A stretch of 64,000 bases of DNA from Peribacillus sp. FSL H8-0477 (GCF_038002765.1 NZ_JBBODE010000001.1:1240001-1304000); one strand, 5' to 3'; positions 41,887 to 51,044 are shown, numbered from the stretch's first letter. Program-made: numbers and translations. Notes: a model not told the origin generated them from the sequence alone.

Positions 41887-42504
41887 TTGAAGGAACTTTT
41901 CAGTATGGACCGTCCTATTTATCGCACCCTAGAAAGCTTTTCAAATTTAGTTATTCTTAATTTATTATGGATTCTGATGTGTCTTCCCATTATCACGATA
42001 TTTCCAGCTACTATTGCCATGTTCGGTGTCATTAGACAGTGGATAATTAAAGATGATGACAGAGGGCTGACTCGATCTTTTTTCTACCTCTTCAAGCAGA
42101 ACTTTAGGCAAGGATTGCTCGTAGGCGTTATTATCCTACTATTTGGAACGCTACTAGCTGTTAACTTTTCTTTAGCCCTCCAGTTGGAAAATCCACTCAA
42201 AATGATGTATGTAGTTTTCTTATCTTTTCTCAGCCTATTATATACGTTTACCTGTATTTACTTGTTTCCGCTACTAGTTACTTACAAAGATACTTGGAAA
42301 AACCTATTTAAAAATGCCCTGTTACTATCTATTATTAATTTGCCACTCACCATGATCTGTATATTAATTTTATGCCTAAGTAGTATTCTTATCGTTTTCA
42401 TCCCCTTAACGTTTATCTTTCTGTTTAGCCTGACCGCCTACGTTACTTATTACTTTTGCAGTAAATCATTTGAAAAAGTTAAATTCGTTCATGAACTTCC
42501 ATAA
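41887..42504 (+). CDS. YesL-like (DUF624) membrane protein
   Basis: About 205 aa with five to six hydrophobic segments. The opening MDRPIYRTLESFSNLVILNLLWILMCLPIITIFPAT is the DUF624/YesL signature. YesL-like genes are habitually found beside CUT1 sugar ABC transporters in Firmicutes; the role is unknown. TTG at 41887 is chosen: GAGGTG is seven bases upstream, whereas the longer frame starts before that RBS. It is divergent from the LacI gene across a perfect operator, so it is probably coregulated. Confidence 0.88.
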   Translation: MKELFSMDRPIYRTLESFSNLVILNLLWILMCLPIITIFPATIAMFGVIRQWIIKDDDRGLTRSFFYLFKQNFRQGLLVGVIILLFGTLLAVNFSLALQLENPLKMMYVVFLSFLSLLYTFTCIYLFPLLVTYKDTWKNLFKNALLLSIINLPLTMICILILCLSSILIVFIPLTFIFLFSLTAYVTYYFCSKSFEKVKFVHELP

Positions 42505-42534
42505 AAAAAAGACCGACTGCCCGCAGCCGGTCTT
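42503..42534 (-). terminator. Intrinsic terminator of the XpaC/TelA-like operon
   Basis: AAGACCG-CTG / CAG-CGGTCTT with a CCCG loop is followed on the minus strand by TTTTTTTT. It starts at the stop codon of the TelA-like gene, and the YesL-like gene ends at its other side. Confidence 0.85.
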
Positions 42535-43300
42535 ACTTCACGTTATCCAATTCCCTTACCATTACATCAATCTCTTCCAAACTATCAGCAAATTGTTGCG
42601 CTGCGTCAGTTTGTTTCCGACTCAAGGTTCGGACATCCGCAATTTGCTGTTTCCAGAGAGGAATAATGTTTTGGAGAGCATGATCAATTTTACCATCGAT
42701 CAGCTGGGTATTTCTTTGGAGCATTTTGATCTGTTCTCCGGTCTGCAGCAAGATCGTTCGACTGGTCATCAGCTCATACTTCCGCTCTTCTGCAGCTTGA
42801 TGGAGCATGGTCCCAGATTGTTCAGCCCTCAAATCAGCCAAACGTAAGTCTAACGCAGACAGGTAAAGCTCCACCTCTGCATAAGACTCAAATGTAAGAT
42901 GCTCAAGCTTCTCCAGCATCTTCCCATCTTCACGAAACACCCGAGCCAGGTGTGTGAGCTTCACCGCCATCCGATCAAGCTCTGCTTCGCTGCGATGTAA
43001 CCTGGCAAGTGCTTCACGCTCAGGAATAGTCCGTCTCCAAAATAGCAGCCTGCTCCAAATACTACTGCTTTTTTTCCGGCTTTCAACGCTCAACCTTGCT
43101 ACCTGCGATTTCAACAATTGCAGCTGTTTGGTTAGTTCATGACTTTCATGCTTTTGTACATGACGGAGGAGATAATGATTCAAGTCTGTACAAGCTCCCT
43201 GCACAATCAGTCCAAACTCAGCCACTGTTGACGCGTCAATTTGACTAGCTAATTTGCCTGCTTGATCACTCGCTCTCTGACCAGATACATTTATATTCAT
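42533..43300 (-). CDS. TelA/YaaN-like toxic anion resistance family protein (short form)
   Basis: 255 aa, highly helical and charged, with long coiled-coil stretches. The segment LMTSRTILLQTGEQIKMLQRNTQLIDGKIDHALQNIIPLWKQQIADVRTL fits the C-terminal part of TelA/KlaA proteins. It is clearly shorter than the approximately 386-aa YaaN of B. subtilis. It overlaps the XpaC-like gene by four bases (ATGA), the same partnership as xpaC-yaaN. TelA proteins are linked to tellurite and envelope stress; the mechanism is unclear. The family call is moderately sure. Confidence 0.68.
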   Translation of the reverse strand: MNINVSGQRASDQAGKLASQIDASTVAEFGLIVQGACTDLNHYLLRHVQKHESHELTKQLQLLKSQVARLSVESRKKSSSIWSRLLFWRRTIPEREALARLHRSEAELDRMAVKLTHLARVFREDGKMLEKLEHLTFESYAEVELYLSALDLRLADLRAEQSGTMLHQAAEERKYELMTSRTILLQTGEQIKMLQRNTQLIDGKIDHALQNIIPLWKQQIADVRTLSRKQTDAAQQFADSLEEIDVMVRELDNVK

Positions 43301-43935
43301 TTAATCAACGGCTTTTTGTTTAAGGTTTGCTTAGCCATATCAAGCTCCATATGCAGCGTCTGAATATCACCTTCAAGCAAGATACCTAGGTCGCTGTCAA
43401 TTTGTTTCTCAAGCAATTTAATCGCATCACGTGTTTCATTCAGCGATATAACCAGATCGACTGTGCGATGCGGCTGCTTATTCAAAAAAGCATGCTTTTC
43501 CGTTAATTCAACAAGCGAATTCAAATGATAGAAATAAAAGGACTCAGCTTGATAAAAGCGTTTCGGCTCATTTCGGACGAGCGAATCAATCCGCTTAACC
43601 TTCCGTAATACTTCATAATTCTGTTTCGAGGCCAACAAATCTTTAAAGGAGAACATTGACTTCTGCAGACGTTTGATCTTCTCTTTACCCTCGATTAGAT
43701 TTTCTTTCACAAATTTATATTCACGTCCGCTCATCCCGATATTCTTAAGCATTTTATGTCTTCCTACAACCTTAAGTCCGGTAAAGACAACCGCAGCACC
43801 CGCAAGTGCATATACTGACGACAATAAGTAGGAGATATCCATACCAATCCAACTAACTGCCCAGATTGAAAAACCTGACAACGACGCAATCCCAAGTGAC
43901 AACACCGTGTACATGATGGATAGAATAGGCTTCAT
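43297..43935 (-). CDS. xpaC: XpaC-like protein (5-bromo-4-chloroindolyl phosphate hydrolysis family)
   Basis: 212 aa. Two N-terminal membrane helices (about residues 4-24 and 32-52) are followed by a long helical cytoplasmic region. The MSGREYKFVKENLIEGKEKIKRLQKSMF stretch is typical of XpaC family proteins. ATG at 43935 is chosen with GGGGAG eight bases before. It is first in a two-gene operon with the TelA-like gene. Despite the historic name, an enzymatic activity is doubtful; a role with TelA at the membrane is the common inference. Confidence 0.8.
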   Translation of the reverse strand: MKPILSIMYTVLSLGIASLSGFSIWAVSWIGMDISYLLSSVYALAGAAVVFTGLKVVGRHKMLKNIGMSGREYKFVKENLIEGKEKIKRLQKSMFSFKDLLASKQNYEVLRKVKRIDSLVRNEPKRFYQAESFYFYHLNSLVELTEKHAFLNKQPHRTVDLVISLNETRDAIKLLEKQIDSDLGILLEGDIQTLHMELDMAKQTLNKKPLIK

Positions 43936-44279
43936 TTCGTTCACTCCCCGCAATCTTCCTTATCTATAGTCTAACAAATTCCGTTCCAATGCGCATCTAT
44001 AAACCGCCTATCTTTTCATACATATGACGACACCTGCTTGAACATAACCCTTAGCAGTCTTTCCTTTATTATCACTTATAAAACCCTCCGGCGAATCTGG
44101 CGGAGGGTTTAACATGACTAGGGCTTGAGACGTATTTCACAAAAAGTTTTCATAATTTATATAATGTTTGAAGATTTGACTTCTTGCCATAAGTCTTTTT
44201 TTCTTTATAAATTTAGAGCGATATGAAAAATAGCGGATATACCTAGTAGGCATATCCGCTATTTGCATTTATTTACAAT
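43936..44279. other. Intergenic region with two hairpins
   Basis: No gene is seen. A perfect ten-base stem AAACCCTCCG / CGGAGGGTTT lies at 44081-44110 with a T-stretch on the minus strand and no obvious minus-strand gene directly before it. A second hairpin (44228-44265) serves the small gene at 44280-44387. Confidence 0.55.
44228..44265 (-). terminator. Intrinsic terminator of the 35-aa gene
   Basis: AATAGCGGATAT / ATATCCGCTATT around an eleven-base loop is followed on the minus strand by TTTTTC. Confidence 0.8.
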
Positions 44280-44387
44280 TTACATATCGGCGAATTTTTT
44301 ATCTCCGCGTTTTGCGGCTGACGTAATGCTAATTCCAAATATGGTTATGATTGAGCCTGTAAGTACTCCTGCGATAAATGTGATCAA
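44280..44387 (-). CDS. 35-aa single-span membrane protein
   Basis: A TTG start with AGGAGG eight bases upstream encodes MITFIAGVLTGSIITIFGIS, one hydrophobic helix, followed by a short basic and acidic tail (SAAKRGDKKFADM). The RBS, the clean helix and the dedicated terminator 15 bases after the stop support a real gene. The build resembles DUF3789-type micro-proteins, but I am not certain of that. The function is unknown. Confidence 0.66.
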   Translation of the reverse strand: MITFIAGVLTGSIITIFGISITSAAKRGDKKFADM

Positions 44388-44407
44388 TAGTATCTCCTCC
44401 TACGTTG

Positions 44408-44514
44408 TCTTAATTCACGAAAATTGTTCGAGAGTGGACCAGTGGAGAAATAATGAAGGTCACTATGTTTGCAGGGCTAATCCAAGTGGCTATGCCCTAT
44501 TCACGAATTAAGTT
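44408..44514. repeat. Inverted repeat pair with about 80 bases between arms
   Basis: CTTAATTCACGAA at 44408-44420 and its inverse TTCACGAATTAAG near 44502-44514 bracket a segment with slightly higher G+C. It could be a small palindromic element. No gene in it is credible. Confidence 0.4.
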
Positions 44515-44666
44515 TATAGGTATATAATACCTCTTATATTAATTAGTTAAACGAGTCTAAAGTACTATCTTTTTTCATTTTTAGGTAAATTCATCTATTT
44601 TACTAATATTTTTAAGGTGTAAAGAACTAGTTTTTCACTTTATTCGCAGTTAATACCTCATTAAGG

Positions 44667-44700
44667 AATAAAGCCGTGAGCAATATGCCACGGCTTTATT
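44667..44700 (-). terminator. Terminator at the end of the polysaccharide operon
   Basis: AATAAAGCCGTG / CACGGCTTTATT with a ten-base loop overlaps the stop codon of the last gene. The T-run is short on the minus strand. Confidence 0.7.
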
Positions 44701-45199
44701 CTAGATTATGTTTTTTTCTTTTCAATCTTAGCTTATGGATGATCAAGCACCCAGTAATCCCAACAATGCCGCCAATGGTGTCCAAGACCACATCCATTTT
44801 AAGGGGCGTTCGGTTGCCGGTTCTACTTTGATGATATTCATCCAGAACCGCATAAAGAATAACGAAAATTAGGGAGAGGAACCAGCGTGCTTTGTGATGT
44901 TTTTTCATAAACAACGTGAGTAAGCTGTAGGTTAGGAATCCCCAAACAAAGAAAATTAACAGATGCGCTGCCTTACGGATGAAGAATTCAACGAATGTAT
45001 CAACACCTAAATTTTCGGTACTAATTTCCCGGCCCCCATACATAAAGGAAACAAAGGAGAGTTTCTCTTTAAGATGAAAATCACTCAGATAATCATGTAA
45101 AATGGGTGTAATGTCCTGATCCTGGTAAGGCTGGGAGGAAAAATAGAAGATGAGCAGGGCCCAGAACATGAATACCACTGCAATCAGGGTCTTTTTCAT
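44696..45199 (-). CDS. VanZ-like family membrane protein (second copy)
   Basis: 167 aa with four hydrophobic segments and VanZ landmarks FYFSSQPYQDQDITP, RKAAHLLIFFVWGFLTY, and LDEYHQSRTGNRTPLKMDVVLDTIGG. It parallels the protein at 12449-12946 along its whole length, so the two are paralogues. It follows galE closely and may be the last gene of the polysaccharide operon. The function is unknown; an envelope lipid or glycan role is inferred from context. Confidence 0.88.
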   Translation of the reverse strand: MKKTLIAVVFMFWALLIFYFSSQPYQDQDITPILHDYLSDFHLKEKLSFVSFMYGGREISTENLGVDTFVEFFIRKAAHLLIFFVWGFLTYSLLTLFMKKHHKARWFLSLIFVILYAVLDEYHQSRTGNRTPLKMDVVLDTIGGIVGITGCLIIHKLRLKRKKHNLE

Positions 45200-45224
45200 G
45201 ATATATCTCCTGCCTTTCTACGCT

Positions 45225-46199
45225 TTAGCTGAGAGGACTGCGCTGATGCCAGTTCCAGGCGCTTTCAATGATTTCCTTGAGCGGATAGTTGGGAACCCAA
45301 CCTAATTCTTGCTCGATTTTTGCGGAAGAAGCAATCAGTTGTGCCGGATCACCTGCACGGCGCTCACTATAATCAATGGTTGCTTTTCTACCGGTTACGT
45401 CTTCACAGGTTTGAATGATTTCGTTGACTGAATACCCTTTGCCATTCCCTAAGTTGTAGGTTGCTGTTTCTTTGTCACCGTTCAATAAGGCATTGAGTGC
45501 AAGAATATGGGCGTTAGCAAGATCCGTTACATGAATATAATCACGAATACAGGTACCGTCCTTCGTATCATAATCACTGCCGAACACCGAAATCTTTTCA
45601 CGCTTTCCTTGTAAATGCTCCAGCACAATCGGAATTAAATGCGTTTCTGGATCGTGATTTTCACCGATTTCAGCGGATGTATGTGCACCGGCAGCGTTAA
45701 AGTAACGCAGGACAATATAATTCAATCCATATGCTTTGGAGAAATCAGCAAGGATTTGTTCGACCATTAATTTCGAGTGACCATATGGATTAATTGGCTG
45801 CGTTACCGACTTCTCTGTTAACACATCGTCTTCCGGAATCCCGTAGGTTGCTGCGGTTGAGGAGAAGATGAATTTCTTCACCTTATATTTCAGCATCGTC
45901 TGCAGCAGGGTAAGTGTCCCCGCTACATTATTCTGGTAATACTTACTTGGATTAACAACCGATTCGCCTACTAAACTATTCGCTGCAAAATGCATGACGG
46001 CTTCGATTTGATGTTCTTGAAAGATTTTCTCTACGTCCTGCTCATTTCCAAGGTCACCTTCAAATAAAACAGCTTGCTTATCGACTGCCTTTCGATGTCC
46101 AGTTGAAAAGTTATCGAGAACACCCACGTCTTGTGTTTCAACCAGTTCCTTTACTAAATGGCTTCCAATATAACCGGCCCCGCCTACTACTAATATCAT
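45225..46199 (-). CDS. galE: UDP-glucose 4-epimerase
   Basis: 324 aa, short-chain dehydrogenase fold. The N-terminal NAD site is MILVVGGAGYIGSHLV. The catalytic YxxxK lies in INPYGHSKLMVEQ, with the Ser/Thr of FIFSSTAATYG. The substrate-binding NxxG region is TYNLGNGKGYSVNE. It interconverts UDP-Glc and UDP-Gal (possibly UDP-GlcNAc/GalNAc) for polymer synthesis. ATG at 46199 gives the standard start and has AAAGGAGAG upstream. Located in the polysaccharide operon, it supplies galactose-type sugars to it. Confidence 0.95.
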   Translation of the reverse strand: MILVVGGAGYIGSHLVKELVETQDVGVLDNFSTGHRKAVDKQAVLFEGDLGNEQDVEKIFQEHQIEAVMHFAANSLVGESVVNPSKYYQNNVAGTLTLLQTMLKYKVKKFIFSSTAATYGIPEDDVLTEKSVTQPINPYGHSKLMVEQILADFSKAYGLNYIVLRYFNAAGAHTSAEIGENHDPETHLIPIVLEHLQGKREKISVFGSDYDTKDGTCIRDYIHVTDLANAHILALNALLNGDKETATYNLGNGKGYSVNEIIQTCEDVTGRKATIDYSERRAGDPAQLIASSAKIEQELGWVPNYPLKEIIESAWNWHQRSPLS

Positions 46200-46227
46200 G
46201 GAGGATGACTCTCCTTTCATGTCTACC

Positions 46228-47442
46228 TTAGATTTCTTCTTTAATATAAATGGCAGGTTTTTCGCTGCTTTTCACTAGATTCGGAATATTTTGCTCTAAT
46301 TTCTTGCGTACGGCTTCCTTGTTAGCCCAACAGTGATCGACTTTTGAAATTAACTCATCCGGTGTAATCTCATTAATTTCTACTACGTTTTCTTCTAAAT
46401 CGAGCATTTCCATAATGCCGCGAGTTTTATGTTCATAATTAATGGCAATCGTTGGAACAAAGGAAGATAGCGCAAAGATATTAGAATGCATCCGTGTACC
46501 AATAAACATGTCCACTTTTGAGTAGAGATATTTCAGTTCTCTCGGCGAAAAATCAACATCTAGTAACCCGCTGGTCGTGATTCCTTCATCTTGAAGAATT
46601 TCTTTACTGATCAACCGGTCATCATTAAAGGGATTCGGTCCCAAAACCTGAGGCATCAACAAGACTTTTGCTTGATACTTCTTCTCAACATGCTTAATCA
46701 CTTCTTGGATGCTTTCCACATAAGAACGTCTTCTGAAGTCTTTGTCTTCCATCTCAGGAAAATTCCAATCTCTCGCCGTTAAGCCAATAATCGGTCCTTT
46801 GTGATTTTCTTTCGCTTTTGCTAGAATGGCATCCACAAGTCCAGACGGCTTCGGCTCTAAGCTAAAGGCTGCATCCGGTACGACATGAACATTTTGATTA
46901 TTGCAGCCGATTGTATTCAGCCATTCTTTAGAAATTGTTTCTCTGATATAGATTTGATCCACTTGATCGAGAATTTTCTTACTCATCTTCTGCATATAGC
47001 TGTTATAGAACGGCCCAATCGATTGAGCGTAGATAATAACCGGTTTTTTATAGTCAAACGCAATCTTGATTTGCACCAAGTGCTGTAATAGTGCCGTACT
47101 AAATCGGTGAGACAGGAGAAATCCGCCGCCGCAGCTGACCACGACATCTGCCCATTCATAATCAGAATCGATTCGCTTATCACTTCCGCTTAACAGCTTT
47201 AACAGTTTTCTCGCTGATAAGATCTTAGAGAGCTTAGAATCCTTCGGGTCGACGGAGATATTGGCGACACTTTCCTCTACTGATACATTCTCATAAAATA
47301 AACGATCAATGTCAGGAAATCTCGTTTTTATTTTGATACTGGCGTTTGGGATATGTTTATTAAACGAATCCAGCATGGCCAAAATGATACCTGCATCCCC
47401 TTTGTTTTGAGATGAATGGGCATTTATGATTAGGATATTCAA
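46228..47442 (-). CDS. Polysaccharide pyruvyl transferase family protein
   Basis: 404 aa of the PS_pyruv_trans (CsaB/EpsO-like) family. N-terminal INAHSSQNKGDAGIILAML, central VVSCGGGFLLSHRF and AQSIGPF, and C-terminal MFIGTRMHSNIFALSSFVPTIAINYEHKTRGIMEML are the recognised motifs, including the G-x-R-x-H of the active site. It adds pyruvate from phosphoenolpyruvate to a sugar, giving the polymer a negative charge. It sits two bases from the flippase gene in the operon. Confidence 0.9.
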   Translation of the reverse strand: MNILIINAHSSQNKGDAGIILAMLDSFNKHIPNASIKIKTRFPDIDRLFYENVSVEESVANISVDPKDSKLSKILSARKLLKLLSGSDKRIDSDYEWADVVVSCGGGFLLSHRFSTALLQHLVQIKIAFDYKKPVIIYAQSIGPFYNSYMQKMSKKILDQVDQIYIRETISKEWLNTIGCNNQNVHVVPDAAFSLEPKPSGLVDAILAKAKENHKGPIIGLTARDWNFPEMEDKDFRRRSYVESIQEVIKHVEKKYQAKVLLMPQVLGPNPFNDDRLISKEILQDEGITTSGLLDVDFSPRELKYLYSKVDMFIGTRMHSNIFALSSFVPTIAINYEHKTRGIMEMLDLEENVVEINEITPDELISKVDHCWANKEAVRKKLEQNIPNLVKSSEKPAIYIKEEI

Positions 47443-47444
47443 TG

Positions 47445-48989
47445 CTATTCTCCTTTTTTAGGCAAAAATTTCGTAAAGAAGCGGGTGATTTGCTTGTCTC
47501 GCATACCGAGCAAAACGCCCAGATACACGACTGTAAATAGTGCAAAATAGATGATAAGAATGATGAGCTTGAAAAGAATCGACTGATTAGACTCCCAAGC
47601 GAAAAGCGGTGAATAAATCAGGATTGCCTTGATGGCCATTGCTGCAATCAGCAAGGAAAGACTCACCTTCACACATGCTGCCACAAAGTCTTTGTCCCAA
47701 ATATTCGGCAAGTAATTCTTCAATTTATTCGTTAGCATCCAGACACTAATGATAATCCCAACTGAGGATGACAAGCCGAGTCCATATAAACCAAACCAGC
47801 TCACAAATAAATAGCTGAGAATCATGTTAAGTACTAAGCTGATAATGAGAATGACCATCGGTGTTTTCGTATTACCTAATGCATAGAAATTCCGGAGCAC
47901 AAGTTCTCGAACGCCGACGAATACTAAGCCTAAGGAATAATAGAAAAAGACACCGCCTGTAGCAAGCTTCGCTTCTTCCCCAAATGCCCCTCGCTGGAAA
48001 AGGATTTCAACAATCTCTGAACCAAATAACATTAGATAGGCACTGACGGGTCCGACAACAAGAAAGATTAAGAGAATATTCTCTTTCGTCAGCTCGATTA
48101 ACTCTTTCCGTTTCAAGTTATTCGCAAGCTTTGACACCTTCGGAAAGGAAATCGTAATCAGTGCCGAAATGAAAATCCCAATGACCATGCTTTTCAGTCT
48201 GTAGGCATACATTAAGGAGGAAATACTTCCTTCACTGAGTGTGGAAGCTAATAATCGATCCACTACTGCATTTAACTGACTAAACAAACTGCTCACGATG
48301 ACGGGCATCGCCAGCAGCATAAAGCCCTTGGTATTTTCGTCTAAGAATTTCTTCGTAAAACTGAACGAATATTTCTCCCGCCGGAGAAAGCTATATAATA
48401 GAAGGAACTGAACAATAAAGCTGATTAGCGTAACCACTGCAATTCCGATAATCCCTAAACTTTTTCCATAAACTAGCAAGTAAATGATGATAATCGCATT
48501 ATTCGGCAGGATGCTTAATGCAGGAATGAGAAACTTCTCATAGCTGTTTAACATATCTGTGAACAGCTGTATACAGATTACGATAAAGACTAGCGGAAAT
48601 AATACCTTAAGCAGCTGAATAGAAAGAGCCTCCGATTCAGGGGGAAGGCCTGGTGCCAGCAGCTTTATAATCGGACTATTATCCATGAATAACGAGAGAT
48701 AGAGAATCCCCGTTACGATAAAGAACATCGTGATAATGTTATTCGTAAACCGATAGGCTTCTTTTTTATTGCTCATATATTTGACGAACAACGGCAGAAA
48801 GACACTGCTGAGGCTTAATGAAAAGGTAATCGCCAATGTTGAGGGTGTTAATGCAATGAAATACGCATCCGATTCATAGGACGTCCCATAATAATAAGCT
48901 AAAAATGTTTCACGAAGAAAGCCTAATAGTTTACTTACCGTAGACAATATAAATAGGAGTATCCCTGCTTTGACAAGATTCTTGGACAT
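47445..48989 (-). CDS. MurJ/MviN-like lipid-linked oligosaccharide flippase
   Basis: 514 aa with about fourteen membrane helices of the MVIN branch. The opening KAGILLFILSTVSKLLGFLRETFLAYYYGTSYESDAYFIA is the MurJ-type N-terminus, with conserved Arg. LFQRGAFGEEA and a later FYALGNTKTPM also match the MurJ consensus. In a polysaccharide operon it most likely flips the undecaprenyl-linked repeat unit, as TuaB/Wzx do, rather than lipid II. The true MurJ is expected elsewhere. Confidence 0.88.
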   Translation of the reverse strand: MSKNLVKAGILLFILSTVSKLLGFLRETFLAYYYGTSYESDAYFIALTPSTLAITFSLSLSSVFLPLFVKYMSNKKEAYRFTNNIITMFFIVTGILYLSLFMDNSPIIKLLAPGLPPESEALSIQLLKVLFPLVFIVICIQLFTDMLNSYEKFLIPALSILPNNAIIIIYLLVYGKSLGIIGIAVVTLISFIVQFLLLYSFLRREKYSFSFTKKFLDENTKGFMLLAMPVIVSSLFSQLNAVVDRLLASTLSEGSISSLMYAYRLKSMVIGIFISALITISFPKVSKLANNLKRKELIELTKENILLIFLVVGPVSAYLMLFGSEIVEILFQRGAFGEEAKLATGGVFFYYSLGLVFVGVRELVLRNFYALGNTKTPMVILIISLVLNMILSYLFVSWFGLYGLGLSSSVGIIISVWMLTNKLKNYLPNIWDKDFVAACVKVSLSLLIAAMAIKAILIYSPLFAWESNQSILFKLIILIIYFALFTVVYLGVLLGMRDKQITRFFTKFLPKKGE

Positions 48990-48992
48990 GTC

Positions 48993-50069
48993 TCACTTAC
49001 CTACTTTTGTCTGCAAATCTCGAAAAATCACAAGAAGATCGTCGATTGATGAATAGATATTAAATCGCTGATTGATTTTTTCCCTATTATTCTTCGACAT
49101 GGATGTCTGAACATCCCGATGATCCAGTATGTAGGTTATACTCTTGACCATTTCATCGATTTCTCCTGGCTGAACCAGAATCCCATTTTCCGCTTCTACG
49201 ACGGTTTCAATGGAGCCGACTCTCGTCGAAATGATGGGAACCCCATAGCTCATTCCTTCTAAAACGGACATCGGCATTCCCTCATTATAGGAAGGAAGCA
49301 TATAGATCGCACTCTTCTGATAGATTTCCTCAATTTTCGCTTGATCGGAAATCCAACCCGGAATAACAAATAGCTCTTCTAAATCTAGTTCCTTAATCTT
49401 CTTCTTAATAATCTCGACATCGCCATCACCTGCGATAAGAAATTTATACTTTTTATCTATTTTCCCTTTTAAACGCTTGCCAACCTCTAGTAAATCATAC
49501 GACCCTTTCCGTTGAGACAAGACCCCCATTGTTGAGATATAGACCTTCTCTTGTTGAACTGCCTCTTCTTCTTTAGGGAATACCGCATTATCCAAGGAAA
49601 TAACCTTCGCCGTACTGATACTTTCGTAGAATTGTTTCCATTGCTGACCTAGCGCTAGAATGACATCTACTGAATTCAAGGTATTCTTGATTTCCCTTTG
49701 TTGACTTTCAGAGCTGTTATGATAAAAGTCTTTGAACTGTGAGCCATGCATATGTAAGACCATCGGAATCTTTCTTTTCTTTAACAACGCGATAATCACT
49801 TTCTTCCGCAGGAAGCTTCCCTTATAAGACATATGGATATGTGCAGCATCATAGTCTTTGCGCAGAATGATTAGTTGAAAATAAAGAAGTAAATACCTTG
49901 TAAAGAAATACAAGATATTTACTAGATTGTTACTTCCATAATACGTTGGAAAATAGGTAAGGTTGGCTTTTTCATTCAAGCCTGCTTCCATATAATTTTT
50001 CACAACCCGGGTAATCCCACCATTGACACGTAAATGAGATCCAATCATTAAAACATTCATTTTTTTCAC
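48993..50069 (-). CDS. GT4-family glycosyltransferase
   Basis: 358 aa, GT-B fold. The N-terminal HLRVNGGITRVVKNYMEAG is the acceptor-side glycine loop. The C-terminal YNEGMPMSVLEGMSYGVPIISTRVGS carries the EX7E motif that binds the nucleotide sugar. It lies in the cytoplasm and extends the lipid-linked unit. It is packed between the flippase and the PssE-like gene, three and seventeen bases away. The sugar it transfers cannot be read from sequence. Confidence 0.92.
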   Translation of the reverse strand: MKKMNVLMIGSHLRVNGGITRVVKNYMEAGLNEKANLTYFPTYYGSNNLVNILYFFTRYLLLYFQLIILRKDYDAAHIHMSYKGSFLRKKVIIALLKKRKIPMVLHMHGSQFKDFYHNSSESQQREIKNTLNSVDVILALGQQWKQFYESISTAKVISLDNAVFPKEEEAVQQEKVYISTMGVLSQRKGSYDLLEVGKRLKGKIDKKYKFLIAGDGDVEIIKKKIKELDLEELFVIPGWISDQAKIEEIYQKSAIYMLPSYNEGMPMSVLEGMSYGVPIISTRVGSIETVVEAENGILVQPGEIDEMVKSITYILDHRDVQTSMSKNNREKINQRFNIYSSIDDLLVIFRDLQTKVGK

Positions 50070-50086
50070 CTTTTCCGTCCATCATA

Positions 50087-50566
50087 TTATGTATGCAGCG
50101 CTGTTTCTAAAAGTTCAATAATATGGTTTGTATTCGATTGATACGTTCTGAACGTCATATTGACAACCTTTGCAAGCGCGTCTTCAAGATCGGCAATCTC
50201 GTATACGGCATAGATTAGTTTCGTATTCTCAAATTCCTCGATAATCTCAAATTGATGATTATCCACATGTTCGCCAAAGGCCTCTTGTCTTGGAACACCA
50301 ATCACTTTTTTTCCTAGTTTCACACTATTAATGATGGACCCTGTTCCTCCATGTGTAATAACGATTTCACTGTTGTTAATATGCGTTAGAAAATCATCTT
50401 TTGACATAAATTGTTCAAATTGAAAGTGTTTTGGTTCATACTGACAGTAACCCGTTTGAGCGACGATCTCAGAACCGTTCATCTTCCCTGTTTCGATTAA
50501 CCGGTCAACTTCCTTTAGCAGCCGGTCAAACTGAAATTTCTGTGAACCTACCGTTATAAAAATCAA
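50087..50566 (-). CDS. PssE-like (Alg13-type) glycosyltransferase catalytic subunit
   Basis: 159 aa. It starts MIFITVGSQKFQFDRLLKEVD and has the UDP-sugar site ITHGGTGSIINSVKLGKKVIGVPR, the second half of a GT-B (GT28) enzyme. It needs a membrane partner, supplied by the PssD-like gene that overlaps it by four bases. PssDE of Rhizobium transfers glucuronic acid to the lipid-linked glucose. With ugd in the same operon, glucuronosyl transfer is the best guess. Confidence 0.88.
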   Translation of the reverse strand: MIFITVGSQKFQFDRLLKEVDRLIETGKMNGSEIVAQTGYCQYEPKHFQFEQFMSKDDFLTHINNSEIVITHGGTGSIINSVKLGKKVIGVPRQEAFGEHVDNHQFEIIEEFENTKLIYAVYEIADLEDALAKVVNMTFRTYQSNTNHIIELLETALHT

Positions 50567-51018
50567 TAGATGCCACCGCCATAGATTGCTTTAGGGTAAT
50601 GCTTGATCATATCTTCCCATTGAACTATAAACTGGTCTGCAATCTTATACATGAGTTTTCCCGTAACCGTAGGCGAACTAATTTTTGAAAAGGACTCGAT
50701 AAAAATGACCTTTTTCCGGAATATCTTAGCAATCGTACACATCGGTACGGTTGCTAAAGCGCCTGTTGAGATCACAACATCGGGTTTTTCTTTTAAAAAG
50801 ATGAATAGGGTTTGAATACTCAATAGCAGAAATTTAAAGATAAACGTTTTTTCTCTTCTGTTTACTTGAGGTACCTTGACGATATTCAACCCTTTTTTAT
50901 TCATTTCATAGTTTGTTTTCTCTGTTAGAACAAAACTGTCGTACTTGTTCATCATCGGTGTCAGCATCAGCAGCTGCTCGAGGTGTCCTCCCGACGAAGC
51001 GGCAAAACAGATTTTCAT
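50563..51018 (-). CDS. PssD-like (Alg14-type) glycosyltransferase membrane subunit
   Basis: 151 aa. The N-terminal CFAASSGGHLEQLLMLTPMM is the Alg14/PssD signature. A hydrophobic helix (about residues 61-80, FIFKFLLLSIQTLFIFL) anchors it. PDVVISTGALATVPMCTIAKIF and the final YPKAIYGGGIY complete the N-terminal half of the split GT28 enzyme. It recruits the PssE-like subunit to the membrane. The four-base overlap indicates equal synthesis of both halves. Confidence 0.88.
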   Translation of the reverse strand: MKICFAASSGGHLEQLLMLTPMMNKYDSFVLTEKTNYEMNKKGLNIVKVPQVNRREKTFIFKFLLLSIQTLFIFLKEKPDVVISTGALATVPMCTIAKIFRKKVIFIESFSKISSPTVTGKLMYKIADQFIVQWEDMIKHYPKAIYGGGIY

Positions 51019-51044
51019 GCTAATCCCAGCTTTCTTTGTGTGTG

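Noticed and set aside
44388..44511. Plus-strand protein-like tail inside the inverted repeat
   Set aside because: The frame is antisense to the 35-aa gene upstream, has no start or RBS of its own, and is too short to judge.
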